A stretch of DNA of 64,000 nucleotides. Source: an uncultured Collinsella sp. GTDB taxonomy: Bacteria > Actinomycetota > Coriobacteriia > Coriobacteriales > Coriobacteriaceae. The notes under the pieces are model-generated. The model saw only the letters and a program-made list of their open reading frames with translations. It did no database searches and was not told the origin of the DNA. Positions within the stretch are counted from its first letter, which is position 1. Each line of letters opens with the position of its first letter. This document shows, in pieces, positions 12,447 through 19,972 of this stretch. The translations under genes were made by a program, and so were the position numbers. Location: assembly GCA_900541645.1 (NCBI GenBank), contig UQKQ01000006.1:62001-126000 (forward strand), in the 5' to 3' direction.

Positions 12447-13445
12447 ATGTCCGATTATCAGGGAAAACGATTCAAGGCTTCTCAGATTCCCGATCCGTCG
12501 AAGCCGGGTGCCGCCCATGCGGCGCAGCAGGGTCGGACATCCTCTCCTCAGCAGCCGCGCGCGCCGCGCCCCGTGACACCGGCGACGTATCGTCGACAGG
12601 ACGCGCCGGCCGCATATCGTCCTTCGTCTTATAGCTCCGCTAAGAAGCCGCCCCGGTCTTCATCGCATGCCGCGCCGTCGGATTACACCGAGCCGCCGCG
12701 CAAAAAGCGCCGCTCCATTATTCCCATTCTGCTCATCATCATCGGTATCGGCCTGATTGTCGCCGCCGCCGCTATCTTTATTAATGCCCAGATTGGCTAT
12801 AAGCAGGCGAGCGATTCGTATCAGAAAATCGAGAAGCAATATGTAAGCGATAAGGACGCCAGCGGCGTGCCGATTATCGACTTTGATGCGCTTGCTCAGA
12901 CGAACCCCGAGATTGTGGGTTGGATTTACGTGCCGGGAACCAATATCAACTATCCCGTGGTGCAGACCAACAACAACTCCAAATACCTCAACACGCTGTT
13001 CGACGGAACGGCTAACGCGTCCGGTGCCATTTTCCTGGATAGCGATGACACCGCGCCGGGAATGGTCGACCAGCAGACCACGATCTACGGCCACCATATG
13101 AACGACGGATCGATGTTCAACGTGATTTCGGACACCACTGATCAGGCGACGTTCGATAGCATCGAGTTTGTGTACTACATCACGCGCGATGCGACGTATA
13201 AGCTGCGTCCGCTGGCGACCAAGGTGGTCGAGGACACGTATGCCAAGGCGCGCACGACCAATTTTGAGGGCGACGACGGACTCAAGAACTACCTGTCCGA
13301 GATGCTCGACGGCGCTTCCGCCGTGGCGAGTGATGCTACCGATCGTGCCGCTTCGGCAACTAAGGTTGTAACGCTTGTGACCTGTCGTTCGCTGTCGCTG
13401 AGCAACACACGCGCCGTCATGGTGCTCACGCCGGTCGAGGAATAA
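12447..13445 (+). CDS. Class B sortase
   Basis: This is a membrane transpeptidase of 332 residues that should cleave a sorting signal and attach the protein to the wall or to pilin subunits. The first 90 residues are Pro/Ala/Arg-rich and probably cytoplasmic, followed by one membrane segment (about 92-112, IPILLIIIGIGLIVAAAAIF). The sortase barrel carries the catalytic triad: His216/His217 in YGHHMNDGSMF, Cys313 in TLVTC and Arg322 in NTRAV. The sequence NPEIVGWIYVPGTNINYPV is typical of class B. The RBS AAGGAG lies before the ATG. It follows purE by 35 bases and may be cotranscribed. The only obvious sorting substrate here is the upstream GH31 protein (IPNTG), a motif more usual for other sortase classes. 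Confidence 0.88.
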   Translation: MSDYQGKRFKASQIPDPSKPGAAHAAQQGRTSSPQQPRAPRPVTPATYRRQDAPAAYRPSSYSSAKKPPRSSSHAAPSDYTEPPRKKRRSIIPILLIIIGIGLIVAAAAIFINAQIGYKQASDSYQKIEKQYVSDKDASGVPIIDFDALAQTNPEIVGWIYVPGTNINYPVVQTNNNSKYLNTLFDGTANASGAIFLDSDDTAPGMVDQQTTIYGHHMNDGSMFNVISDTTDQATFDSIEFVYYITRDATYKLRPLATKVVEDTYAKARTTNFEGDDGLKNYLSEMLDGASAVASDATDRAASATKVVTLVTCRSLSLSNTRAVMVLTPVEE

Positions 13446-13454
13446 GTTGTTCGA

Positions 13455-13491
13455 GAGTAGCTAAAAAGGCCCCGTCCCAAATTGGCTACTC
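13455..13491. repeat. GGGAC-type hairpin between sortase and MoaE-like gene
   Basis: A 7-bp stem GAGTAGC/GCTACTC encloses AAAAAGGCCCCGTCCCAAAT. The GTCCC core and hairpin form match the GGGAC hairpin family found at several other intergenic sites in this window. Confidence 0.55.
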
Positions 13492-13512
13492 GACGACGGT
13501 AAGGGAGAAATG

Positions 13513-13929
13513 ATGCTCGAGAGTGGCAAATTGATGCCTTCGATTGATGCTTGGCTGCGCGAGGCCAAGGCCGATGCTTCGGCGGCAGGCTGTGGGATGT
13601 ATCTGACGCATAACGGTGTGGTGCGCGCGACGCCCAAGGCTGAGGTGCGCGGAGTCGAGACCGATGGCGTGGCGCCAGGCCACAGGGTGGGCGGCATGGT
13701 CTTTGACTACGACGCCGAAAAGGTACGGTCTGCTATCGAGACTACGCGCGCGATGCCGGGTATCGGCTATGTGCGCGTGTGGCTGGCAAGCGGCGAGCTT
13801 ACCGTAGGTGACGACATCATGCTCGTGCTTATCGGCGGGGACATTCGCCCACACGTGGTCGATGCACTGCAGGCGCTCGTTGGCACCATCAAGAACGAAT
13901 GCGTGAGTGAGGTCGAGCGCGAGGCATAG
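13513..13929 (+). CDS. MoaE-like (molybdopterin synthase large subunit-like) protein
   Basis: The 138-residue product resembles MoaE, which inserts sulfur into precursor Z to form molybdopterin. The GGMVFDYDAEKV segment and the C-terminal layout (GDDIMLVLIGGDIRPHVVDALQALVGTIKNE) match the MoaE fold, in which a V-G-D-x-x-V-x-V strand is followed by a helix and a catalytic lysine region. The usual end (K-x-x-x-P-I-W-K-K-E) is missing, so the typical pair of active-site lysines is not obvious, and no moaD, moaA or other cofactor gene is near. It could be a diverged MoaE or a protein re-used for another task. ATG 13513 has a 5-base gap from GGGAG; ATG 13510 is too close. Confidence 0.5.
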   Translation: MLESGKLMPSIDAWLREAKADASAAGCGMYLTHNGVVRATPKAEVRGVETDGVAPGHRVGGMVFDYDAEKVRSAIETTRAMPGIGYVRVWLASGELTVGDDIMLVLIGGDIRPHVVDALQALVGTIKNECVSEVEREA

Positions 13930-13959
13930 AGGATTGCGTCGATAGAAGGATCGTTTATA

Positions 13960-13999
13960 AAAATGCCCACCGGTACGTGTGATACCGGCGGGCATTTTG
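13960..13999. terminator. Bidirectional terminator
   Basis: The stem AAAATGCCCACCGGTA / TACCGGCGGGCATTTT (one internal mismatch) with a loop of about 8 bases lies between the convergent MoaE-like gene and the minus-strand membrane protein. It has A-rich and T-rich flanks suited to both directions. Confidence 0.75.
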
Positions 14000-14019
14000 C
14001 GTTTTGGGCGCGGCGGGCG

Positions 14020-15249
14020 CTAAACGCGCGTGGCGTCCTTGGGGCTCATGGTCATGCTCTGGAAGCGGTTCTCCATGTAGTCGTTATCGAAATACTTGCC
14101 GTAGAACTGTGCGACGGGAATGTCCGGCTCCGTGCCGTTAACGCGCTGGTACCAGTAGTCGAGCGACTGCAGCGTCATGACGCCGTCGACCAGCATAATG
14201 ACGGTAAAGATGACGGTGGCCGAGTAGCGGCTCTTCCAGGGGATCTTGTTGATGAGCTTAAGCAGCCTCGGTAGCAGCAGCTTGATCCAGATGAGGCCAC
14301 CTAGGCCCCACAGGCAGGCAAAGCCCGTGCAGGTGCGTCCGCCCGTGAGGACCACGAGCGGATCGGGCAAACCAAACAGCGTTATGTGCGAGTAGCTCCA
14401 CGAGACCACGCCAAACGCGGTCTGCATAAACCAGCCCACGAACACCTCAAAGCTCGCGCCGAGCACAGCGCTCACCAGGAAAATGATGATGGGGTTCTTT
14501 TTGTAGAAGCGGTTAAGCACCATGGTCATGAGCACGGCGCCAAATCCGTAGATGGGGCTGAAAGGGCCAAACAGCATGCCGGCGCGGTCCTGGTAGACGC
14601 CCGGGTCGTTGACCGTCATGTGCCAGATGTCCTCCAAGATAAGTCCCAGTACGCAGCAGACGAAGAATACCCAGAACAGGTTGAAGTAGTTGAGCTTGAT
14701 GTAGCCCTCGCCGGTCTCATCGCGGCCGAGCATGCCCTCGGCGGCGGCATCGCGGTCGAGCATCTCCTGCAGGCGGCGCTGCAGCTCGCGCTCCTGACGC
14801 AGCGTGGGGTCGACGGTGGCCGAAAGCGCGATGAGGATGCCGAGCTGAATAGCGGGGCGCAGCAAGAAGGGCCCGATACCCTGGAGCATCACGTCGACCA
14901 AAAGCTCGACGACGGTGAATGCAATAAGGATGTAGGACAGGCGGGCGGCGTTGCGGCGCTGGTTTTTGATAAGGTCCAGGCCAAAGATGATTAGGATGAC
15001 GGCACTTGCCGCAGAGAGCATGATGCCGGCGACGATAAGGCCGACTGCGACGAGCGTGTTGTCGCCGAGCTTTTCGGTGGCGTTGCCGTTAACAAGTGCC
15101 GTGATGACCTGCCACATAAAGGCAGCGACCGACGGGAGCGTGCCCACGCCGGAAAGGATGCACAGGACGGCGTACACCTTAATGATGAGGGGAATCTTCT
15201 TGACCTCTGTGGCGCTGGGGACGCTAGGGTCGAGTTCGTTTCGATCCAT
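14020..15249 (-). CDS. Polytopic membrane protein, putative ABC-transporter type IV (CmpB) family
   Basis: The 409-residue protein has about eight or nine hydrophobic segments. The N-terminal part has four (for example LIIKVYAVLCILSGVG and VGLIVAGIMLSAASAVILIIFGL), followed by a charged cytoplasmic stretch (about 150-185, ERELQRRLQEMLDRD), then a C-terminal membrane domain with FGPFSPIYGFGA and GASFEVFVGWFMQ. These match the family annotated as putative ABC-transporter type IV (ABC_trans_CmpB), which is common in Firmicutes and Coriobacteria and has no proven function. No ATPase is adjacent. The RBS AAAGG is placed well before the ATG. It stands alone, divergent from purF. Confidence 0.7.
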   Translation of the reverse strand: MDRNELDPSVPSATEVKKIPLIIKVYAVLCILSGVGTLPSVAAFMWQVITALVNGNATEKLGDNTLVAVGLIVAGIMLSAASAVILIIFGLDLIKNQRRNAARLSYILIAFTVVELLVDVMLQGIGPFLLRPAIQLGILIALSATVDPTLRQERELQRRLQEMLDRDAAAEGMLGRDETGEGYIKLNYFNLFWVFFVCCVLGLILEDIWHMTVNDPGVYQDRAGMLFGPFSPIYGFGAVLMTMVLNRFYKKNPIIIFLVSAVLGASFEVFVGWFMQTAFGVVSWSYSHITLFGLPDPLVVLTGGRTCTGFACLWGLGGLIWIKLLLPRLLKLINKIPWKSRYSATVIFTVIMLVDGVMTLQSLDYWYQRVNGTEPDIPVAQFYGKYFDNDYMENRFQSMTMSPKDATRV

Positions 15250-15464
15250 ACAGAACCTTTCTCGCTTTGTTGTAGGTTATAAGGATACGCCGCCGACCTG
15301 CCAAAAGACAGGACGAACGTCCCAATTGCAACTTTGTAATCCCCAACGGCAGACGCGGCGGCCATCTGGGGGCGCGGGCACTTACACTGGACAGACCGAT
15401 AAAATGTTTGGCAACAAAACTGATTATTAGCTCGGTGGGCTTTTAAAAAGCGCTGCTCATGCGC

Positions 15465-15493
15465 TGGGGAGCACGTCGCGCCGTGCGTATAAT
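15465..15493 (+). promoter_or_regulatory. Candidate purF promoter
   Basis: A perfect -10 box TATAAT lies at 15488-15493, 43 bases before the purF ATG. The -35 position (15465-15470, TGGGGA) matches poorly, so activator dependence is possible. The rest of the 286-bp divergent region shows nothing else convincing. Confidence 0.5.
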
Positions 15494-15535
15494 AAGGCGG
15501 GTAACGCCAAAAATACGAGGCTCTGAGGGGATACC

Positions 15536-17206
15536 ATGTCTCAAGAAACCATCCGCGCGGCCGAGCGTGCCGCGGGACAGGTGAACACCATGTCGACGTA
15601 TGATCCGGACTCCGACCAGCTGCATGAGGAATGTGGCATTTTCGGCGTATGGGCGCCCGATCGCGACGTGGCTCGACTGACGTACTTTGGCCTGCGTGCG
15701 CTGCAGCACCGTGGCCAGGAATCGGCTGGAATCGCCGTGGGTGACGGCGGCACGGTTATGGTCCGCAAAGATCTGGGCCTGCTCGACCGCGTGTTCTCCA
15801 ACGCCGACCTGTCGACGCTCTCCGGCCAGCTGGCCGTGGGCCACGTGCGCTATGGCACCGCCGGTGCCAAGAGCTGGGAAGCCTCTCAGCCGCACCTCTC
15901 TACCATCAACAGCGTCATTATCGCGCTCGCGCACAACGGCACCCTCGTCAACACCGACGAGCTGCGCCGTCAGCTGATCGAGCTGGGCGTGCCGTTCCTC
16001 TCCAATTCGGATTCCGAGGTCGCGACCAAGCTTATCGGCTACTTTACCCAGCGTACGGGCCACCTGCGCGAGGGTATTCGCAAGACCATGGAGCTCGTGC
16101 GCGGCGGCTACGCCATGACGCTCATCAACGAGCAGGCGCTCTACGCATTCCGCGATCCACACGGCATTCGCCCGCTCGTGCTGGGCAAGCTGGTGGACGA
16201 GGGTCTGGACCAGGCCGATGCCGCAGCCGTTTCGCAGCTGCCGTCGCAGGACGGCGCCGCGACGGTCGACTCCGCCGTCCGTGTCACGCGCGCCGGCGGC
16301 TGGGTCGTTGCTTCCGAGACCTGCGCACTCGACATCGTGGGTGCCGAGTACGTCCGTGACGTCCGTCCCGGCGAGATCTTGCGCATCAGCGCCGAGGGCC
16401 TGGTATCCGAGCAGGGCGTGCCTGCAGCCGAAGAGCCCGCCAACTGCATCTTTGAGCAGGTCTACTTTGCCCGCCCCGACTCCATCATGAACGGCAAGAG
16501 CGTCTATGCCTGCCGTTACGACATGGGTCGTCAGCTGGCACATGAGGAGCCTGTCGAGGCCGACCTGGTCATCGGCGTGCCCGACTCCGGCCTGCCGCCT
16601 GCGGAGGGGTATTCGCACGAGAGCGGTATTCCCTTTGGCGAGGGCCTTATCAAGAACCGCTACGTGGGCCGTACGTTTATCGAGCCTACGCAGGAGTTGC
16701 GCGCCATGGGCGTGCGTATGAAACTCAACCCGCTGCGCGACAACATCGAGGGCAAGCGCCTGGTCGTCATCGACGACTCCATCGTGCGCGGCACCACCAT
16801 GGTGCAGCTCGTCAAGATGCTGCGCAACGCCGGCGCCAAGGAGATTCATATCCGCATCAACTCGCCCGAGGTCATCTGGCCGTGCTTCTACGGTATCGAT
16901 ACCGACGTGCAGTCGCAGCTTATCAGCGCCAACAAGACGGTCGACGAGATTTGCGAGTATATCGGCGCCGATTCGCTGGCCTTCCTTTCGGTCGAGGGCC
17001 TGCTTAAGGTCATGCCCAAGGGCGGTTACTGCGATGCGTGCTTTACCGGCCGCTACCCCGTGGCGATTCCCGAGAGCTTTGGCCGCGACAAGTTTATGGA
17101 GGGCTTTAAGCCCCGCAACCTGGACAAGCCGCTGCACTTTGACGACGACGCCGTGATCGAGAAATACGACGACCGCAGCTGGGAAGAGGAGCACGGCGAG
17201 GCATAA
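15536..17206 (+). CDS. purF: Amidophosphoribosyltransferase, iron-sulfur type with propeptide
   Basis: PurF converts PRPP and glutamine to phosphoribosylamine, the committed step of purine synthesis. The 556-residue precursor carries a 32-residue leader before Cys33 (EECGIFGV), the N-terminal nucleophile that must be exposed by processing, as in Bacillus-type PurF. Glutaminase landmarks RALQHRGQESAGI and GHVRYGTAG follow. The phosphoribosyltransferase half has the PRPP loop VVIDDSIVRGTTM. Cysteines in ANCIFEQVYFARPDS, IWPCFYGIDT and YCDACFTGRYP fit the four ligands of the [4Fe-4S] cluster of this class, which makes the enzyme oxygen sensitive and suits an anaerobe. The RBS GAGGGG lies 5 bases before the ATG. 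purM and purN follow after a 157-base gap. Confidence 0.96.
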   Translation: MSQETIRAAERAAGQVNTMSTYDPDSDQLHEECGIFGVWAPDRDVARLTYFGLRALQHRGQESAGIAVGDGGTVMVRKDLGLLDRVFSNADLSTLSGQLAVGHVRYGTAGAKSWEASQPHLSTINSVIIALAHNGTLVNTDELRRQLIELGVPFLSNSDSEVATKLIGYFTQRTGHLREGIRKTMELVRGGYAMTLINEQALYAFRDPHGIRPLVLGKLVDEGLDQADAAAVSQLPSQDGAATVDSAVRVTRAGGWVVASETCALDIVGAEYVRDVRPGEILRISAEGLVSEQGVPAAEEPANCIFEQVYFARPDSIMNGKSVYACRYDMGRQLAHEEPVEADLVIGVPDSGLPPAEGYSHESGIPFGEGLIKNRYVGRTFIEPTQELRAMGVRMKLNPLRDNIEGKRLVVIDDSIVRGTTMVQLVKMLRNAGAKEIHIRINSPEVIWPCFYGIDTDVQSQLISANKTVDEICEYIGADSLAFLSVEGLLKVMPKGGYCDACFTGRYPVAIPESFGRDKFMEGFKPRNLDKPLHFDDDAVIEKYDDRSWEEEHGEA

Positions 17207-17363
17207 AACCTGCCATATGGGGACAGGTTTATTTTGGTAGGTTTTACCTGCTGTTTTGTTGATATGACGGCGCGTGCTGTTATGGCATGCACCGAATCGA
17301 GGACAACTATGAGCACCGTTTGGCGCCCGCGCGGCGCCACGGTAGTGGGAGAGGAAGGCTCAG
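17207..17363. repeat. purF-purM spacer with GGGGACAGGTTTATTTTGG repeat half-unit
   Basis: At 17217-17248 the spacer contains GGGGACAGGTTTATTTTGG followed by TAGGTTTTACC. The same wording appears in the left arm of the inverted-repeat element at 28710-28747. Further on, an ATG at 17309 with a good RBS (GAGGA, 5-6 bases upstream) opens a 27-codon frame that overlaps the start of purM. Confidence 0.5.
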
Positions 17364-18467
17364 ATGAGCGACAGCAAGCATGTGACGTATGAGGATGCCG
17401 GCGTCGATACCGCTGAGGGCGGCCGCGCCGTCGACGCGATTAAGCAGATGGTCAAGGACACCAATCGCCCCGAGGTTATCGGCGGCATCGGCGGCTTCGG
17501 TGGCCTGTTCTCGGCTGCCGCGCTTAAGGATATGGAAGACCCGATCCTGATTAGCGGTACCGACGGCGTGGGCACCAAGCTCGTGCTCGCCCAGATCATG
17601 GACCGTCACGAGACGGTGGGCCAGGACCTGGTCGCTATGTGCGTCAACGACATTCTGGCTTCGGGCGCCGAGCCGCTGTTCTTCCTGGACTACGTCGCCA
17701 TCGGTCACATCGAGGCCGAGCACATGGCAAAGATCATCAAGGGTGTGGCCGACGGCTGCAAGCTCGCGGGCTGCGCGCTCGTGGGCGGTGAGATGGCCGA
17801 GCACCCGGGCGTCATGGCTCCTGCCGACTACGACCTTGCCGGATTTACCGTGGGCGTCGTCGACCGTCCCAAGATGCTCGACCCCGCAAACGTCCGCCCG
17901 GGCGATGTGATCCTGGGCCTGCCTTCCACCGGCGTGCACTCCAACGGCTACTCGCTCGTGCGTAAGGTCATTGGCGTCGACGGCATTAAGCCGGGCACGC
18001 CCGAGGCCGCCGCTAAGGCCGAGGAGCTGAGCCGTCCGCTCGAGGAGCTCGGCGGTGCATCGCTGGCAGACGCTCTGTTGGCCCCCACGCGCATCTACGT
18101 CAAGCCGATCCTGGAGCTGCTGCGCGGCGGCGTCAACGTGCATGCTATCGCCCACATCACCGGCGGCGGTATTACCGAGAACCTCAACCGTGCACTCGCC
18201 GACGACGTCGACGCCGTGGTCACCCGCAACGGCGCCGAGATGGGTTGGGACGTTCCGCCCGTCATCACCTACGTGTCGCGTCAGGCCGAGCTCGCGCCCA
18301 ACGAGGCATGCAAGACCTTCAACATGGGCGTCGGCCTGTGCCTGATCGTCGCCCCCGAGGACGAGGCCGCGGTTACCGAAGCCCTGGTCGCGCTGGGCGA
18401 GAAGCCGTTCCGCGTGGGCGAGTGCGTCGAGGGTTCCGGTAAGGTCGTGTACTCCGATGAGCGCTAA
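17364..18467 (+). CDS. purM: Phosphoribosylformylglycinamidine cyclo-ligase (AIR synthetase)
   Basis: PurM closes FGAM to aminoimidazole ribonucleotide using ATP. The 367-residue product has the family's N-terminal pattern (YEDAGVDTAEGGRAVD), the GTDGVGTKL nucleotide/phosphate loop, MCVNDILASGAEPLFFLDY, ALVGGEMAEHPGV and the C-terminal HITGGGITENL box. The length matches the family. The ATG is preceded by GAGAGGAAGG. The end overlaps the purN start by 11 bases, pointing to translational coupling. Confidence 0.97.
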   Translation: MSDSKHVTYEDAGVDTAEGGRAVDAIKQMVKDTNRPEVIGGIGGFGGLFSAAALKDMEDPILISGTDGVGTKLVLAQIMDRHETVGQDLVAMCVNDILASGAEPLFFLDYVAIGHIEAEHMAKIIKGVADGCKLAGCALVGGEMAEHPGVMAPADYDLAGFTVGVVDRPKMLDPANVRPGDVILGLPSTGVHSNGYSLVRKVIGVDGIKPGTPEAAAKAEELSRPLEELGGASLADALLAPTRIYVKPILELLRGGVNVHAIAHITGGGITENLNRALADDVDAVVTRNGAEMGWDVPPVITYVSRQAELAPNEACKTFNMGVGLCLIVAPEDEAAVTEALVALGEKPFRVGECVEGSGKVVYSDER

Positions 18468-19158
18468 CGAGCAGATGGCTGCTAGTGAGGGCCTGGGCTT
18501 TGTGCCCTACACCCGTCCGACCGGCACCGATACGGTCGAGCCGCTCAAGATCGGTGTGCTCATCAGCGGTTCGGGTACCAACCTGCAGGCGCTGATCGAT
18601 CTGATCGCCGCCGGTAAGCTCAACGCCTCGATTGAGCTTGTGGTGTCGAGCCGTCCTTCGGCTAAGGGTTTGCAGCGCGCTGAGCGCGCGGGCATCCAGA
18701 CGCTCACGCTGTCCAAGGATGTCTATGCCGACCCTATTGCCGCCGACGAGATCATCGCGCACGAGCTGCTCGAGCGCGGCTGCGAGTACGTGGTGATGGC
18801 CGGCTATATGCGCATGGTGCACACACCGCTGCTGGCGGCGTTTCCCAACCGCGTGGTCAACTTGCATCCGGCGCTGCTGCCGAGCTTTACCGGTGCGCAT
18901 GCGATTGACGATGCCTTTGCGCGCGGCGTCAAGGTAACTGGCGTGACCGTGCATTTTGCCAACGAGGTCTACGACAACGGTCCCATCATCGCCCAGCGTG
19001 CGCTGGCTGTCGAGGAGGGCTGGGATGTCGACGCGCTCGAGGAGCACATCCACGCGATTGAGCACGTGCTGTATCCCGAGGTCGTGCAAATGCTCGCCGA
19101 CGGCCGCGTCCACGTGCTGGAGAGCGGCAAGGTCGCAATTGATGCGCCCCGCGTCTAG
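18457..19158 (+). CDS. purN: Phosphoribosylglycinamide formyltransferase
   Basis: PurN transfers a formyl group from 10-formyl-THF to GAR. The 233-residue protein shows IGVLISGSGTNLQALID, the catalytic Asn/His segment NLHPALLPSFTGAHA and the downstream VTGVTVHFANEVYDNGPII containing the catalytic Asp. The first 28 residues precede the conserved core and are not seen in E. coli PurN. An ATG at 18475 would shorten this, but the overlap start at 18457 is common in coupled operons. It depends on folate made by the FolPK encoded later in the window. Confidence 0.95.
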   Translation: MSANEQMAASEGLGFVPYTRPTGTDTVEPLKIGVLISGSGTNLQALIDLIAAGKLNASIELVVSSRPSAKGLQRAERAGIQTLTLSKDVYADPIAADEIIAHELLERGCEYVVMAGYMRMVHTPLLAAFPNRVVNLHPALLPSFTGAHAIDDAFARGVKVTGVTVHFANEVYDNGPIIAQRALAVEEGWDVDALEEHIHAIEHVLYPEVVQMLADGRVHVLESGKVAIDAPRV

Positions 19159-19188
19159 CGGCGCACAGTACAATTTAGTTGAGTGGTC

Positions 19189-19232
19189 AGGGTGGTCATT
19201 GGCGCCAAGGCGCGCGTGGCCACCTTTTGTTT
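19189..19232 (+). terminator. Probable terminator after purN
   Basis: GGTGGTCA at 19191-19198 pairs with TGGCCACC at 19217-19224, with inner GGCGCC palindromes, followed by TTTTGTTTT. It would end the purMN transcript. Confidence 0.6.
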
Positions 19233-19236
19233 TGGG

Positions 19237-19265
19237 TAGTCATCGGGGACGTTCCTGAATGACTA
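19237..19265. repeat. GGGAC-type hairpin before the EIIA gene
   Basis: TAGTCAT (19237-19243) and ATGACTA (19259-19265) enclose CGGGGACGTTCCTGA. It has the same GGGACGTTCC core as the units at 19766-19840. Confidence 0.55.
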
Positions 19266-19283
19266 GGTGAGAGAGGTGAGCGC

Positions 19284-19748
19284 ATGGCGGATAACGAAGC
19301 GCTGTTTACGCCTGAGCTGGTGTTTTTTGATTGGGAGTGTGCGACGCCGGGTGAGGTGTTTGCGCAACTCGAGAGTGAGCTTGCTCCGCGCGGCTACATT
19401 GCCGACGGTTGGCTCGACGCCGTTCGCACGCGCGAGGATGCCTATCCCACGGGTCTTGCCATGCCGGCGGCAAACATTGCCATTCCGCATACCGATCCGG
19501 GGTTTGTGGCCAAGCCCTATATCGCGGTGGTGAAGCCCTCCGCGCCCGTGACATTTAACGCTATGGCTGGCATGGGCGCTCCGGTGCCGGCGCAGATCGT
19601 CATCAATCTGGGCATCGCCGAGCCGGGCGGCCAGGTCGAGGCTCTGCAGGCGCTCATGAACATCTTTATGGACGCCGATGCCGCAGCCGACGTGCTCGGC
19701 CAGACCACGCCGCAGGGCATGGTCGACGCCATCCGCCGCCACTTCTAA
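19284..19748 (+). CDS. Lone PTS EIIA domain protein, fructose/galactitol type
   Basis: This 154-residue single-domain protein belongs to the PTS EIIA-2 (fructose/mannitol/galactitol) family. The phosphorylation site is His69 in IAIPHTDPG. Other family marks are the helix DADAAADVLGQT and the C-terminal MVDAIRRHF. EIIA proteins accept phosphate from HPr and pass it to EIIB, but no EIIB, EIIC or sugar enzyme gene is adjacent. It may complete a transporter encoded elsewhere or act as a regulatory EIIA. The ATG follows GAGAGGTGAGCGC. Confidence 0.8.
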   Translation: MADNEALFTPELVFFDWECATPGEVFAQLESELAPRGYIADGWLDAVRTREDAYPTGLAMPAANIAIPHTDPGFVAKPYIAVVKPSAPVTFNAMAGMGAPVPAQIVINLGIAEPGGQVEALQALMNIFMDADAAADVLGQTTPQGMVDAIRRHF

Positions 19749-19762
19749 GGTGGGGCTAAGCC

Positions 19763-19918
19763 GGCACCTAGGGACGTTCCTTATGTGCCGGCACTTAGGG
19801 ACTGTCCCTAACTGCCGGCAGAAAAGGAACGTCCCTAACTGCCGGCTGCCAGAGCTGTCCCCTTTGCACCAAAATGGTGCAGATTAACCTGTCCCCAATG
19901 CACCAAGCGTGCCGCGGG
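19763..19918. repeat. Array of four GGGAC-type hairpins
   Basis: Successive hairpins are visible: GCCGGCAC...GTGCCGGC around AGGGACGTTCC; TGCCGGCA...TGCCGGCA around AGGGACTGTCCCT; a unit with AAGGAACGTCCCTAACTGCCGGC; and GGTGCA...TGCACC around AACCTGTCCCC. Adjacent units share arms. The pattern is that of REP/BIME-like intergenic repeats, which in other bacteria are spread by RAYT-type transposases. The link to such an enzyme is inference, because none is encoded here. Confidence 0.7.
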
Positions 19919-19972
19919 GGCTGCGTTGTGACACAATGGCGTTTGTTCGATTCGTTATGCGAAAGGCCAACT

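Noticed and set aside
12447..12716. Separate gene for the Pro/Ala/Arg-rich N-terminus of the sortase
   Set aside because: It is continuous with the sortase frame, has one ribosome site, and such cytoplasmic tails are usual in actinobacterial sortases.
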